Counted from the first letter of the stretch, positions 24,582-34,168 are shown. The stretch is 64,000 bases of DNA from JACCVG01 sp963790245 (GCA_963790245.1 CAWBNP010000002.1:682001-746000); one strand, 5' to 3'. Notes: generated by a model from the sequence alone, not told the origin. Program-made: numbers and translations.

Positions 24582-25781
24582 TCAGATCTTGTGGCGTTGG
24601 AGGAGCTTCTTGCCGATCACCATGCGCTGGATCTCGGAGGTGCCCTCGCCGATCAAGAGCAGCGGCGCGTCGCGGTAGAGCCGCTCGATCTCGTATTCCT
24701 TGGAGTAGCCGTAGCCGCCGTGGATGCGGAAGGAGTCCTCGACCACCTCCTTGCCGGTCTCCGAGGCGAACAGCTTCGCCATGCCGGCCTCGAGATCCGA
24801 GCGCTCGCCCGCGTCCTTCATCCGCGCCGCCTTGAGCGTCAGCAGCCGCGCGGCCTCGACCTTGGTCGCCATGTCGGCGAGCTTGAACTGGATCGCCTGG
24901 TGCTCGGCGATCGGCTTGCCGAAGGTCGAGCGCTCCTGGGCGTAGCGCAGGCCGAGCTCCAGTGCCCGCTGGGCGATTCCGACGCCGCGCGCCGCGACAT
25001 TGACACGACCCACCTCGAGCGCGTCCATCATCTGCCCGAACCCCTTGTTGAGCCCCTCCCCCTCCCCGCCGAGGATGTTCTCGGCCGGGCAGTGGTAGTC
25101 CTCGTAGACGAGCTCGGTCGACTCGACGCCCTTGTAGCCCATCTTCTTGATCTGGGGCGGAATCGTCAGGCCGTTGGCGCTCGGCTCCCCGGGCTCCTTC
25201 TCGGTGATGAAGCAGGTCATCCCCTTGTAGGGCGGAGAGGCCTCCGGGTCGGTCTTGGCGAGCAGAAAGACGACGCCGGAGCGCAGGCCGTTGGTGACCC
25301 ACATCTTCTGGCCGTTGATGACCCAGTCTTCGCCATCCTTCTTCGCACGCGTCGATATCGCCTGGACATCAGAGCCGAGCCCGGGCTCCGACAGCGAGAA
25401 CGCGGCGCGGATCTCGCCGGTCGCCATCTTCGGCAGGAACTTCTCCTTCTGGGCATCGGAGCCGAACTTCATCAGCAGGTAGGAGCCGATGAAGTGGGTG
25501 TTGACGATTCCGGAGATCGAGATCCAACCACGCGAGAGCTCCTCGACGATCATCGTGTAGGTCGTCAGGTCCAGGCCCATCCCGCCGTACTCCTCGGGGA
25601 TCGTGACCCCGAACAGCCCGAGCTCGCGCATCTGCTCGACGACGGCGTCCGGGAACTTGTCCTCGTGATCGTGCTCCTCGGCGATCGGGATGACCTGCTC
25701 GTCGACAAACTGGCGGACCATCTCGGTGATCGCGCGCTGCTCGTCGGTCTTCTCGCTGAACTGCGTGGTGGCGACTGCCAT
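24582..25781 (-). CDS. Acyl-CoA dehydrogenase, candidate methylsuccinyl-CoA dehydrogenase
   Basis: 399-residue flavoprotein. Signature regions are FSLSEPGLGSDVQA (FAD/substrate), WVTNG and RIHGGYGYSKEYEIERLYRDA. The catalytic Glu is expected in the late LIGEGTSEIQR segment or its helix-G alternative; it was not placed precisely. It passes electrons to ETF. The pathway island lacks any other candidate for oxidising methylsuccinyl-CoA to mesaconyl-CoA, so that role is inferred; characterised proteobacterial enzymes have a longer N-terminus. An AGGAGACTCG Shine-Dalgarno precedes the ATG at 25779-25781. Confidence 0.88.
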   Translation of the reverse strand: MAVATTQFSEKTDEQRAITEMVRQFVDEQVIPIAEEHDHEDKFPDAVVEQMRELGLFGVTIPEEYGGMGLDLTTYTMIVEELSRGWISISGIVNTHFIGSYLLMKFGSDAQKEKFLPKMATGEIRAAFSLSEPGLGSDVQAISTRAKKDGEDWVINGQKMWVTNGLRSGVVFLLAKTDPEASPPYKGMTCFITEKEPGEPSANGLTIPPQIKKMGYKGVESTELVYEDYHCPAENILGGEGEGLNKGFGQMMDALEVGRVNVAARGVGIAQRALELGLRYAQERSTFGKPIAEHQAIQFKLADMATKVEAARLLTLKAARMKDAGERSDLEAGMAKLFASETGKEVVEDSFRIHGGYGYSKEYEIERLYRDAPLLLIGEGTSEIQRMVIGKKLLQRHKI

Positions 25782-25842
25782 CGAGTCTCCTACGTTGTCG
25801 GACGGTTCAGAAGGGCCCAGCGGAGACTATCGACGGACCGAC

Positions 25843-26532
25843 TCAGCCGGACTTCTTGCTCGGGCTGTCGCCGTCCTCGACGTCAGGCCCCAAAGACGGC
25901 GGCGGAGGGGTCGTCGGACCCTGCGGCGCGGGCGTGGCGGGCGGCGGCGTCGGCGCGGGAGCGCTCGTCGTCGGGACCGGCGTCGCCGGGGTAGTGGGCG
26001 TCGTAGTCGCTGGCGCGACCGCTTCGGCCGCGAAGTCATAACCGACGGCTGCGAACTCAGTCGCGATCCGCGTCAGCGCCTCCTGGTACCGCGTGCCGGT
26101 CTCCTGGAACTGGTTGACCTTCTTTTGGTCATCCTTCTCGGCGGCCTCCTGGGCGTCGACGGCGCCCTTCGCGAGCTCCTCACTGGCCTTGACCAGCCGC
26201 TCGTGCAGCTTTCCGACCTCAGACGGTGGCGTAATCGTCGCCAGCTGCTCGGCGGCGTCCGAATAGGTCTGGGCGACCGGCTGGAGCTTGAGGGCCAGGT
26301 CCTTGAGCGACTGGACGCTCGGCGCCTCGGCGGCGAGATCGGCCGAAGCGCTGATGACCGGCTCCAGAGCCTCGTTGACGGCCTTCTCGTAGGCCTCCTT
26401 CGACGCCGGCGTAGCGCTGGTGGCGGTCCCATCGGTCGAAACCCGGCCACCGTCGGTCCCTGAACCGGCGCCGCCGCCGCAGGCTGCCAGAGCGGTGGTC
26501 GCGAGGACGCAGAGGGTGATTTGAATCTTCAT
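25843..26532 (-). CDS. Lipoprotein with coiled-coil body and Pro/Thr-rich tail
   Basis: 229 residues. Lipobox LAAC (Cys about 18) is followed by a Gly/Ser/Thr linker and a helical, Ala/Glu/Lys-rich region (about 45-160) likely to form a coiled coil. The C-terminal 60 residues are Pro/Thr/Ala-rich (TTTPTTPATPVPTTS), as in wall-spanning linkers, ending basic (SKKSG). No family is recognised. TAGACT (26540-26545, minus) precedes the ATG by 7 nt, in a 37-bp divergent gap with the acyl-CoA synthetase gene. Confidence 0.7.
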   Translation of the reverse strand: MKIQITLCVLATTALAACGGGAGSGTDGGRVSTDGTATSATPASKEAYEKAVNEALEPVISASADLAAEAPSVQSLKDLALKLQPVAQTYSDAAEQLATITPPSEVGKLHERLVKASEELAKGAVDAQEAAEKDDQKKVNQFQETGTRYQEALTRIATEFAAVGYDFAAEAVAPATTTPTTPATPVPTTSAPAPTPPPATPAPQGPTTPPPPSLGPDVEDGDSPSKKSG

Positions 26533-26539
26533 GCGCGGC

Positions 26540-26563
26540 AGTCTAGGGAAGGCATCGTACGAT
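26540..26563. promoter_or_regulatory. Back-to-back leaderless promoters, 25843-26532 and 26570-27982 genes
   Basis: The minus-strand TAGACT (26545 to 26540) ends 7 nt before the ATG at 26532. The plus-strand TACGAT (26558-26563) ends 6 nt before the ATG at 26570. Only 37 bp separate the two start codons, so RNA polymerase footprints must overlap and the two genes probably compete for initiation. Confidence 0.5.
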
Positions 26564-26569
26564 CGCCGC

Positions 26570-27982
26570 ATGAACTTCATCGCGCGGCTGATCGACGACG
26601 CGGCGGCCGACGGCCGTGCGCTGGTGGCGATCGATGAGCGGGGCGAGCGCAGCGAGGTCACCTTCGGCGCGATCGCAGAGCGCAGCGCCCGGCTCAACGG
26701 CCGACTCGCCGCGCTCGGGCTGGTCCGCGGCGATGTCGTGGTCACCCTGATCGGCAGCCGCCCGGAATGGGTCTACGCGATGTGCGGGTGCCTGCGCGGG
26801 GGCCTGGTAGTGCTCCCCTGCGCCGAGCAGCTGCGCGCCGCCGACCTTGCCAAGCGGCTCGAGATCTCGGGCGCGCGCGCGGTGATCACCGACGCGCGGA
26901 ACCTGACCACCGTCCAAGCGGCCGGGTTCGCCGGCATCGTCGTCGACGGCGAGCAGCCGCCGGAAGCCGATCCTGCTCCGCCCGCCGACCTCGATGGGAC
27001 CGATCCGGCCCTGATGCTCTTCACGTCAGGTACCTCGGGTGAGCCGAAGCCGGTCCTCCACGGGCAGCGCTTCCTCAGCGGGCAGACCCTCCAGGCCGAG
27101 CACTGGTTCGGCGCCTGGCCAGGCGAGCTCGCCTGGTGCACGGCCGCCAGCGGCTGGTCCAAGTCGGCGCGCAACGTCTTCCTCGCCCCGTGGCTAGGCG
27201 GGGCAAGTGCGCTGCTCGAGGACGGGCGCTTCGATCCCGTTCGCAGGCTCGAGACACTGAGGCGCGAGCGGGTCAACGTCCTCTGCATGGCGCCCACCGA
27301 GTACCGGGCGCTCGTCAAGCGGACCGACCTCGGCGCGCTGCCCGACCTGCGCCACGCCGTCGCCGCCGGCGAACCGCTCAATCCCGAGGTGATCCGCGCC
27401 TTTCACGCCGCTACCGGTGTCGAGATCCACGACGGCTATGGGCAGACCGAGACCGGCGCTCTGACCGGCATGCCGATCGGCCCCCCGGTTCGGCCCGGCT
27501 CGATGGGCAAGCCGCTGCCGGGGATCGACGCCTGGGTCGAGGACGGTGAGCTGTGCGTCGCGCCCGCGTCGGTTCCGACCTTCTCGCTCGGTGCCTCCGA
27601 CGGGCCGTGGCGCACGGGAGACCGCGTGCGCGAGGACGAGGACGGCTACCTGTGGTTCGAGGGCCGGGCCGATGACGTGATCATCTCGGCCGGTTACCGG
27701 ATCGGGCCATTCGAGGTCGAGTCCGCCCTGATCACCCACGGATCGGTGCTCGAGGCCGCCGCCGTCGCGGCTCCCGATGAGCTGCGCGGCCAGGTGGTCC
27801 GCGCGATCGTCGTGTTACGCGACGGGGTCGAGCCCGGTCCGGAGTTGACGCGTGAGCTCCAGGAACACGTCAAGGACCTGACGGCCCCGTATAAATACCC
27901 GCGTGTGATCGATTACGCGTCCTCGCTTCCCAAGACCGCGAGCGGGAAGATCCAACGCGCCCTCCTGCGAACCGACCAATGA
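26570..27982 (+). CDS. AMP-forming acyl-CoA synthetase
   Basis: 470 residues of the ANL adenylate-forming superfamily. P-loop LFTSGTSGEPK (about 150), GYGQTE (about 290), a TGD hinge region (WRTGDRV) and the C-terminal catalytic lysine in LPKTASGKIQR are all present. It activates a carboxylic acid to its CoA thioester via an acyl-adenylate. At 470 residues it is shorter than acetyl-CoA synthetase (about 650), so a medium-chain or benzoate-like acid is more likely. The ATG at 26570 is preceded by TACGAT at 6 nt. The stop overlaps the next gene as ATGA. Confidence 0.9.
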   Translation: MNFIARLIDDAAADGRALVAIDERGERSEVTFGAIAERSARLNGRLAALGLVRGDVVVTLIGSRPEWVYAMCGCLRGGLVVLPCAEQLRAADLAKRLEISGARAVITDARNLTTVQAAGFAGIVVDGEQPPEADPAPPADLDGTDPALMLFTSGTSGEPKPVLHGQRFLSGQTLQAEHWFGAWPGELAWCTAASGWSKSARNVFLAPWLGGASALLEDGRFDPVRRLETLRRERVNVLCMAPTEYRALVKRTDLGALPDLRHAVAAGEPLNPEVIRAFHAATGVEIHDGYGQTETGALTGMPIGPPVRPGSMGKPLPGIDAWVEDGELCVAPASVPTFSLGASDGPWRTGDRVREDEDGYLWFEGRADDVIISAGYRIGPFEVESALITHGSVLEAAAVAAPDELRGQVVRAIVVLRDGVEPGPELTRELQEHVKDLTAPYKYPRVIDYASSLPKTASGKIQRALLRTDQ

Positions 27983-28542
27983 CCAACATCGTCTTCTACA
28001 GCGATCTCAACTGTCCCAACTGCTTTGTGGTCGAGGAGCGGATCGCCGCGCTCGGCCTCGCCGATCGGGTCGAGTGGCGCGGCGTCGAGCACGCGCCCGA
28101 GCTGCCGGTCCCGGTCGAGATCTTCATAGGCGAACCGGGCGACTCGCTCGCGCGCGAGTTGCGCGAGGTGATGGCGAGCGCGCCCGATGTCCCGCTCAAG
28201 CGACAGCTCGGCAAGCCGAACAGCAGGCCCGCCCTGAACCTGGTCGCCGCGGCGGTCACCCGGGATCGTGGCGCGGCAGATGCGCTGCGGGTCGAGCTGC
28301 AACGACGTCTGTGGCGCGACGGCGAGGACATCTCCGACCCCGAGCTGCTCGCTCGAGCGGCTGAGCGGCACGGGCTGGCCGAAGCCGTGGACGACCCGGC
28401 GGGACCACTCGTCACTGCCGACTGGCAGCGTGAGTGGGTCGAGCTCGGCTTCACCGCGGTACCGCTCCTGCTCGATGTCGAGCGGCGCAGCTTTCTGCTC
28501 GGCCTGAGCCGACCGGACGAGATCTCGGCACTGGTCGGCTGA
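27979..28542 (+). CDS. DsbA/FrnE-like thioredoxin-fold protein
   Basis: 187 residues. The N-terminal YSDLNCPNCFVVEE gives a CxxC redox pair (Cys12, Cys15). A helical insertion follows, and the conserved cis-Pro appears in FTAVPLLLD. No signal peptide, so cytosolic like FrnE. It is translationally coupled to the acyl-CoA synthetase (ATGA), and yyaL starts 2 bp after its stop, making a three-gene operon. Likely a thiol oxidoreductase or 2-hydroxychromene-isomerase relative. Confidence 0.78.
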   Translation: MTNIVFYSDLNCPNCFVVEERIAALGLADRVEWRGVEHAPELPVPVEIFIGEPGDSLARELREVMASAPDVPLKRQLGKPNSRPALNLVAAAVTRDRGAADALRVELQRRLWRDGEDISDPELLARAAERHGLAEAVDDPAGPLVTADWQREWVELGFTAVPLLLDVERRSFLLGLSRPDEISALVG

Positions 28543-28544
28543 GC

Positions 28545-30530
<1,986 letters not shown>

Positions 30531-30544
30531 AGCCGCCCAAGCCG

Positions 30545-31897
30545 CTAGAGGATGGCGAGGTAGCGGTTGAGCTCCCATTCGGAGACCTGCACCCGGTAGT
30601 CGTCCCATTCCTGGCGCTTGATCTCGATGTAGCGATTGAACATGTGCTCGCCGAGGGTGCGCAACACGAGCTCTGACTCGGCCGTCAGTTCAATCGCCTC
30701 GCCGAGCGTCTCCGGGAGCTGCTCGATTCCCATCCGACGCCGCTCATCAGGCGAGAGGTGGTACAGGTTGCGCTCCATCGGCTCGGGCAGGACGTAGCCC
30801 TTCTCGATCCCCTCCAGACCGGCCTGCAGCAGCGCCGCGAAGGTGAGATAAGGGTTGCAAGAGGGGTCGGGGCAGCGCAACTCCATGCGGGTCGCCTGCT
30901 CCTTACCGGGGTGGTAGAGCGGAACCCGCACGAGCGCCGAGCGGTTACGACGCGACCACGCGCAGTAGACGGGCGCCTCGTAGCCGGGAACCAGCCGCTT
31001 GTAGGAGTTGACCCACTGGGCAAAGATCGAGGAGATCTCGCGGGCGTGCTTGAGCTGGCCAGCGATGTAGGCCTTGCCGACGTCGGAGAGGAAGTACTGG
31101 TCATCGGGGTCGTAGAACGCGTTGCGGCCGTCCTTGAAGAGCGACTGATGTGTGTGCATTCCGGAACCGTTCTCGCCGAACAGCGGCTTGGGCATGAAGG
31201 TCGCGTGCCAGCCGTACTTCATCGCGTACTCCTTGACCGTGATCCGGTACGTCATGCAGTCGTCGGCCATCTTCATCGCCGGTGCGTAGCGCATGTCGAT
31301 CTCGTGCTGGGAGGGACCGACCTCGTGATGGGTGTACTCGACGTGGATTCCGAGCTGCTCGAGCGCCAGCACTGTCTCGCGGCGCACATCAGAACCGGCG
31401 TCGAGAGTCGTCAGGTCGAAGTAGCCGCCCTCGTCGAGCACCTCCGGGGGCTTTCCGGGATCGGTCTTGGCGCTGCGGAAGTAGAAGAACTCGAGCTCTG
31501 GGCCGACGTTGAACTCATCGAAGCCCATCGACTCGGCGCGGTCCAGGGCGCGCCGCAGCACGTGCCGCGGGTCGCCCTCGTAGGGCTCGCGGTTTGGGGT
31601 CAGCACGTCGCAGAACATCCGCGCGACGCCCTGCTCGTCCGGGCGCCAGGGCAGCACGTCGAAGGTCGACGGGTCCGGCATCGCGATCATGTCCGACTCC
31701 TCGATCGCGTTGAAGCCGGTGATCGAGGATCCGTCGAAGCCCATCCCGCCCTCGAAGGCGTCGTCGAGCTCGGCGGCGTTGATCGAGAAGCTCTTCAGCT
31801 GACCGAGGATGTCGGTGAACCAGAAGCGGATGAAGCGGATATCGCGCTCCTCGACGATCGCCTTGACGTCTGCCGCGCTCTCGGGTCTGTCAGCCAC
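30545..31897 (-). CDS. glnA: Glutamine synthetase type I (alpha-like)
   Basis: 450 residues. Metal and glutamate-site segments are GFDGSSITGF, GPELEFF, HHEVGPSQHEID and NGSGMHTHQS; NRSALVRVP is near the phosphate-binding arginines. The length and NLYHLSPDERR, in place of the NLYDLPPEE adenylylation loop, point to the GSI-alpha class, not controlled by adenylylation, although the Tyr itself is kept. It forms glutamine from glutamate, ammonia and ATP. The GTG at 31895-31897 follows TACCGT (31904-31909, minus) by 6 nt. The gltBD genes are downstream on the same strand. Confidence 0.94.
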   Translation of the reverse strand: MADRPESAADVKAIVEERDIRFIRFWFTDILGQLKSFSINAAELDDAFEGGMGFDGSSITGFNAIEESDMIAMPDPSTFDVLPWRPDEQGVARMFCDVLTPNREPYEGDPRHVLRRALDRAESMGFDEFNVGPELEFFYFRSAKTDPGKPPEVLDEGGYFDLTTLDAGSDVRRETVLALEQLGIHVEYTHHEVGPSQHEIDMRYAPAMKMADDCMTYRITVKEYAMKYGWHATFMPKPLFGENGSGMHTHQSLFKDGRNAFYDPDDQYFLSDVGKAYIAGQLKHAREISSIFAQWVNSYKRLVPGYEAPVYCAWSRRNRSALVRVPLYHPGKEQATRMELRCPDPSCNPYLTFAALLQAGLEGIEKGYVLPEPMERNLYHLSPDERRRMGIEQLPETLGEAIELTAESELVLRTLGEHMFNRYIEIKRQEWDDYRVQVSEWELNRYLAIL

Positions 31898-31922
31898 GCG
31901 CCTACGGTAGAGGATCGGGCAC

Positions 31923-31949
31923 AAAAAAACCGGCTCCCGGCCGGTGAAG
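31923..31949 (-). terminator. Rho-independent terminator of the HxlR gene
   Basis: On the minus strand ACCGGC-CGGGA-GCCGGT forms a 6-bp stem (31929-31945) followed directly by seven T residues (A-tract 31923-31929 on the plus strand). It lies 23 bp after the HxlR stop codon and just before the glnA promoter. Confidence 0.88.
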
Positions 31950-31971
31950 TATTCGGTCTGTGGCGTGTCCC

Positions 31972-32367
31972 TCAGGCGTGTGAGGGTGTGGTCCCGTTGA
32001 GCCACATCTGCGCCCAGGACTTGAGCTCTCGGAGGACCGGCTCGAGCGCCTCGCCCTTGCCCGTGAGCGCGTACTCGACGCGTACCGGAACCTCGTCGAA
32101 CACCCGGCGCTCGACGATCCCCTCGGCCTCGAGCTCTTTGAGGCGCTCGGAGAGCAGTCGGTCAGAGAGGTCCGGGACGAGCGCCCTGATCTCGGAGAAC
32201 CGCAGCGGGCCGCCGGTCAGAACGATCAGGATCGCTCCGCTCCAGCGCTTGCCGATCAACTCGACTGCGCGATGGTAGAGCGAGCAACATCCTTGCCGTC
32301 CGCTCGGCGAGTGCGGGGGGACCGATCCATCCGGGTCCTCCACCCTCGGTACTGCAGTTACGGACAT
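31972..32367 (-). CDS. HxlR-family winged-helix regulator
   Basis: 131 residues. The HxlR pattern is clear: a near-N-terminal CC pair (RQGCCSLYHR), LIGKRWSGAILIVL, PLRFSEIRALVPDLSDRLLSERLKELE and a wing with VRVEYALTGKG. The cysteines near the start suggest thiol or electrophile sensing, as in related HypR/QorR regulators. The ATG at 32365-32367 is chosen because TACGAT (32374-32379, minus) ends 6 nt upstream. TTACG and CGTAA half-sites flank the start, suggesting autoregulation. The AhpD-like gene immediately upstream is the likely target. Confidence 0.88.
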   Translation of the reverse strand: MSVTAVPRVEDPDGSVPPHSPSGRQGCCSLYHRAVELIGKRWSGAILIVLTGGPLRFSEIRALVPDLSDRLLSERLKELEAEGIVERRVFDEVPVRVEYALTGKGEALEPVLRELKSWAQMWLNGTTPSHA

Positions 32368-32380
32368 AACACCATCGTAA
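32358..32380. promoter_or_regulatory. Putative HxlR operator at its own promoter
   Basis: TTACG at 32358-32362 and CGTAA at 32376-32380 form an inverted pair spanning the start codon and -10 of the HxlR gene. The same half-sites, with closer spacing, occur at 33001-33017 upstream of the AhpD-like gene. Confidence 0.45.
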
Positions 32381-32410
32381 CGGCTCCAGAGGTTGGCCCC
32401 GCGGGAACCT

Positions 32411-32974
32411 CTAGGCGGCCTGCGAGAGCCGCGCCTGCTCGGCCGATCCGTCGGTCGGGATGTCACCAGCCTTGGTCATCAGGTTCGTGAAGACGCTCAG
32501 CGAGACGTGCGCGACCAGCTCGATGATCTGCTCGTCGGTCCAGCCCTCCTCGCGGGCCTCTTCGTGGAGGTGGAGCGGCGGGGCGCCCGAGCTCTGGAGC
32601 AGCCCGCGGACATAGCGCAGCAGCACGGCCTCACGCTCGTCGGCGGAATCGAAGTCACGGGCACGGGCGATCTCGTCAAACCCGACCCCCGCCTCGCGAG
32701 CCGTTCGCTGGAGCGCCGAGAGCGAGTACTCGCTGCCCTGGTGCTGGGCGACGGCGAGAGCGACGCGCTGTTGGGTCCTGAGCGGCAACGTGCCCTGACG
32801 CAGCTCAGACCGGAAACGCGCGTAAGCGCGCAGCGTGGCGGGTGAACCCGCGAGGACGCCCACGATGTTGGAGAGTTGACCGCCCGCCGCGAGCGCCCCG
32901 TTCAGCACGGGCACGCTGCGCTCAGGAGCTGTCAGCTCGTCGTGAACCTGGAAGCGACTTTCCTTGGTCTTCAT
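32411..32974 (-). CDS. AhpD-like / carboxymuconolactone decarboxylase family protein lacking redox cysteines
   Basis: 187 residues of the AhpD-like helical fold. The family redox motif CxYCxxxH is replaced: the segment reads QHQGSEYSLSALQ with Ser81, Ser84 and Leu88 where Cys, Cys and His are expected. A disulfide peroxidase reaction is therefore not possible at this site. It may be a sensor, scaffold or a different enzyme. It lies upstream of the HxlR regulator on the same strand. The ATG at 32972-32974 is the first Met of the family-like N-terminus; longer in-frame extensions have no support. Confidence 0.78.
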   Translation of the reverse strand: MKTKESRFQVHDELTAPERSVPVLNGALAAGGQLSNIVGVLAGSPATLRAYARFRSELRQGTLPLRTQQRVALAVAQHQGSEYSLSALQRTAREAGVGFDEIARARDFDSADEREAVLLRYVRGLLQSSGAPPLHLHEEAREEGWTDEQIIELVAHVSLSVFTNLMTKAGDIPTDGSAEQARLSQAA

Positions 32975-33000
32975 GGCCGATACTTCTCTTTCTGCCAACC

Positions 33001-33017
33001 GCTTACGGATCGTAAGC
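33001..33017. promoter_or_regulatory. Perfect 7-3-7 palindrome upstream of the AhpD-like gene
   Basis: GCTTACG-GAT-CGTAAGC lies 27 bp before the start codon of the AhpD-like gene. It is a good candidate operator for the HxlR regulator encoded just downstream, whose own promoter carries the same TTACG/CGTAA half-sites. Confidence 0.62.
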
Positions 33018-33089
33018 TTAGCTCTGGATTGGGGACTCAAGGAGTCATACGCACGTAACCCGCCCAGGGATGCCTGAAAGATGAACGGC

Positions 33090-33112
33090 CGGTGACGACT
33101 GAAACGTCGCCG
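33090..33112 (-). terminator. Weak hairpin after the riboswitch-controlled gene
   Basis: CGGCGACG-TTTCAGT-CGTCACCG on the minus strand gives an 8-bp stem with one mismatch, just after the stop codon at 33117. Only a few T residues follow, so termination strength is uncertain. Confidence 0.4.
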
Positions 33113-33116
33113 AGGA

Positions 33117-33410
33117 CTACTTGGGGGAGAGCTCGACCGTTTGCGGCGCGGGCGCCGAGCGCTTCTCATCGCCGCCGGCCTGCGCGGTGGCTCCGGCCAG
33201 GGCAACCATGAAGACCCCCAGCACGACGGCCCACATCGCGAGCCGGTCCGGCCCCGAGCGAGCCGCGCGGGCAGAGATACCTCGAGAGCCAACCGGAGCC
33301 TGGCGACGAACCGGGCGCGGCGCGGCGGCCGGACGCGGACGGGCGTGCGCAGGCGTCAGGGTGCCCTCGTTGAGATCGGCTGGCGCGAAACGGGCGGCGG
33401 CTTGGCTCAT
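33117..33410 (-). CDS. 97-residue single-TM protein under a c-di-AMP riboswitch
   Basis: The cytoplasmic N-terminal half is Pro/Arg/Ala-rich and basic (about 1-55). One membrane helix (LAMWAVVLGVFMVALAGATA, about 57-76) is followed by a short external tail of about 20 residues (Pro/Ser/Glu-rich). No enzymatic domain is present. In actinobacteria c-di-AMP riboswitches usually precede cell-wall hydrolases, so the short external tail is unexpected; it may be a membrane-anchored partner. The ATG at 33408-33410 lies about 17 nt after the riboswitch. Confidence 0.65.
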   Translation of the reverse strand: MSQAAARFAPADLNEGTLTPAHARPRPAAAPRPVRRQAPVGSRGISARAARSGPDRLAMWAVVLGVFMVALAGATAQAGGDEKRSAPAPQTVELSPK

Positions 33411-33426
33411 TCGCTCTCTTTCGTTC

Positions 33427-33560
33427 GGCCTACGGGGTTAGCTGACGGGCTCGCGCTGAAAGAGCTGCGCTACGCCGCTGCTGCGGCGATTCGCCCCCGA
33501 CTCCGAAGAGCCACTGGTTCCCCCGTGTCCCGCCTTCGAGGCGGATCCTCGGCGTTGCGG
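33427..33560 (-). ncRNA. Cyclic di-AMP riboswitch (ydaO-yuaA type)
   Basis: On the minus strand the leader carries the ydaO consensus blocks: an ACGGGGGAACCAGTGG segment, GGGGGCGAATCGC, and the terminal CCCGTCAGCTAACCCCG followed by TAGGC. A TAGTAT -10 at 33566-33571 would start the RNA near 33558. It senses cyclic di-AMP and normally turns expression off when the ligand is bound. The controlled gene begins at 33410. The 5' boundary is estimated. Confidence 0.88.
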
Positions 33561-33633
33561 CCGCGATACTACCAGCACTAGCAGGGCAAACCTGGCTCGG
33601 CCAGTCCGCGGAAGCGATCCAGCCGCCCCGCAC

Positions 33634-34125
33634 TTAGCGGGATTTGCCCGCTGCGGAGGCGAGGTAGTCGGCCACCGCCTGAGCGTTCTCACCCTCGAGC
33701 AGCCGCTTGGGCATCAGCCCTTGGTCGGTACCGCCATTCTCGATCGCCGCCAGCACTCGATCGGGGGTCAGCTCGCCAATGTCGTCGAGGCTCGGCCCGG
33801 TATTCCCGCGCGCGTTGACGGCGGCCAGGCTGTGGCAGCTGGCGCAGGTCTGACGAAAAAGAGTCTTGCCGCGCTCGATCGAGGGGTCGGCCGGCGGCGT
33901 GCCCGCAAGGCGGCCGGCGCCAATCGCCTCGCCCCGCGCCGCGATGATCACCAAAGGCAGAACGATCCCCGCTCCGACGTAGATGGCGAGAATCGCGAGC
34001 CTGAAGCCGCGGTTACCGCGCGTGAGGTAGGCCTCGCGGGCCTTGCTCGGTCCGCCCGAGAAGGCGATGAACAACACGGCGATCCCGGCCAGGACGAACG
34101 GGACGAGAAAGAGAACGAGGTTCAC
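33634..34125 (-). CDS. Membrane-anchored c-type cytochrome
   Basis: 163 residues. Two N-terminal hydrophobic helices (about 2-22 and 42-62) are followed by a cytochrome c domain with CASCH (Cys94, Cys97, His98) and a candidate axial Met138 in GGTDQGLMPKR. It resembles small class-I cytochromes anchored to the outer face of the membrane. Haem would be attached by the Ccm system encoded at 60754-63653. The GTG at 34123-34125 follows TAGGAT (34134-34139, minus) by 8 nt. It may carry electrons to a terminal oxidase; the partner is not in the window. Confidence 0.85.
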   Translation of the reverse strand: MNLVLFLVPFVLAGIAVLFIAFSGGPSKAREAYLTRGNRGFRLAILAIYVGAGIVLPLVIIAARGEAIGAGRLAGTPPADPSIERGKTLFRQTCASCHSLAAVNARGNTGPSLDDIGELTPDRVLAAIENGGTDQGLMPKRLLEGENAQAVADYLASAAGKSR

Positions 34126-34168
34126 GGGGGCGGATCCTAGACGGTTGCCGGGACATCCGGCGGCGAGC

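Noticed and set aside
30758..32278. A 506-codon open frame on the plus strand
   Set aside because: Antisense to glnA and the HxlR gene; no start signal and shadow-type composition.
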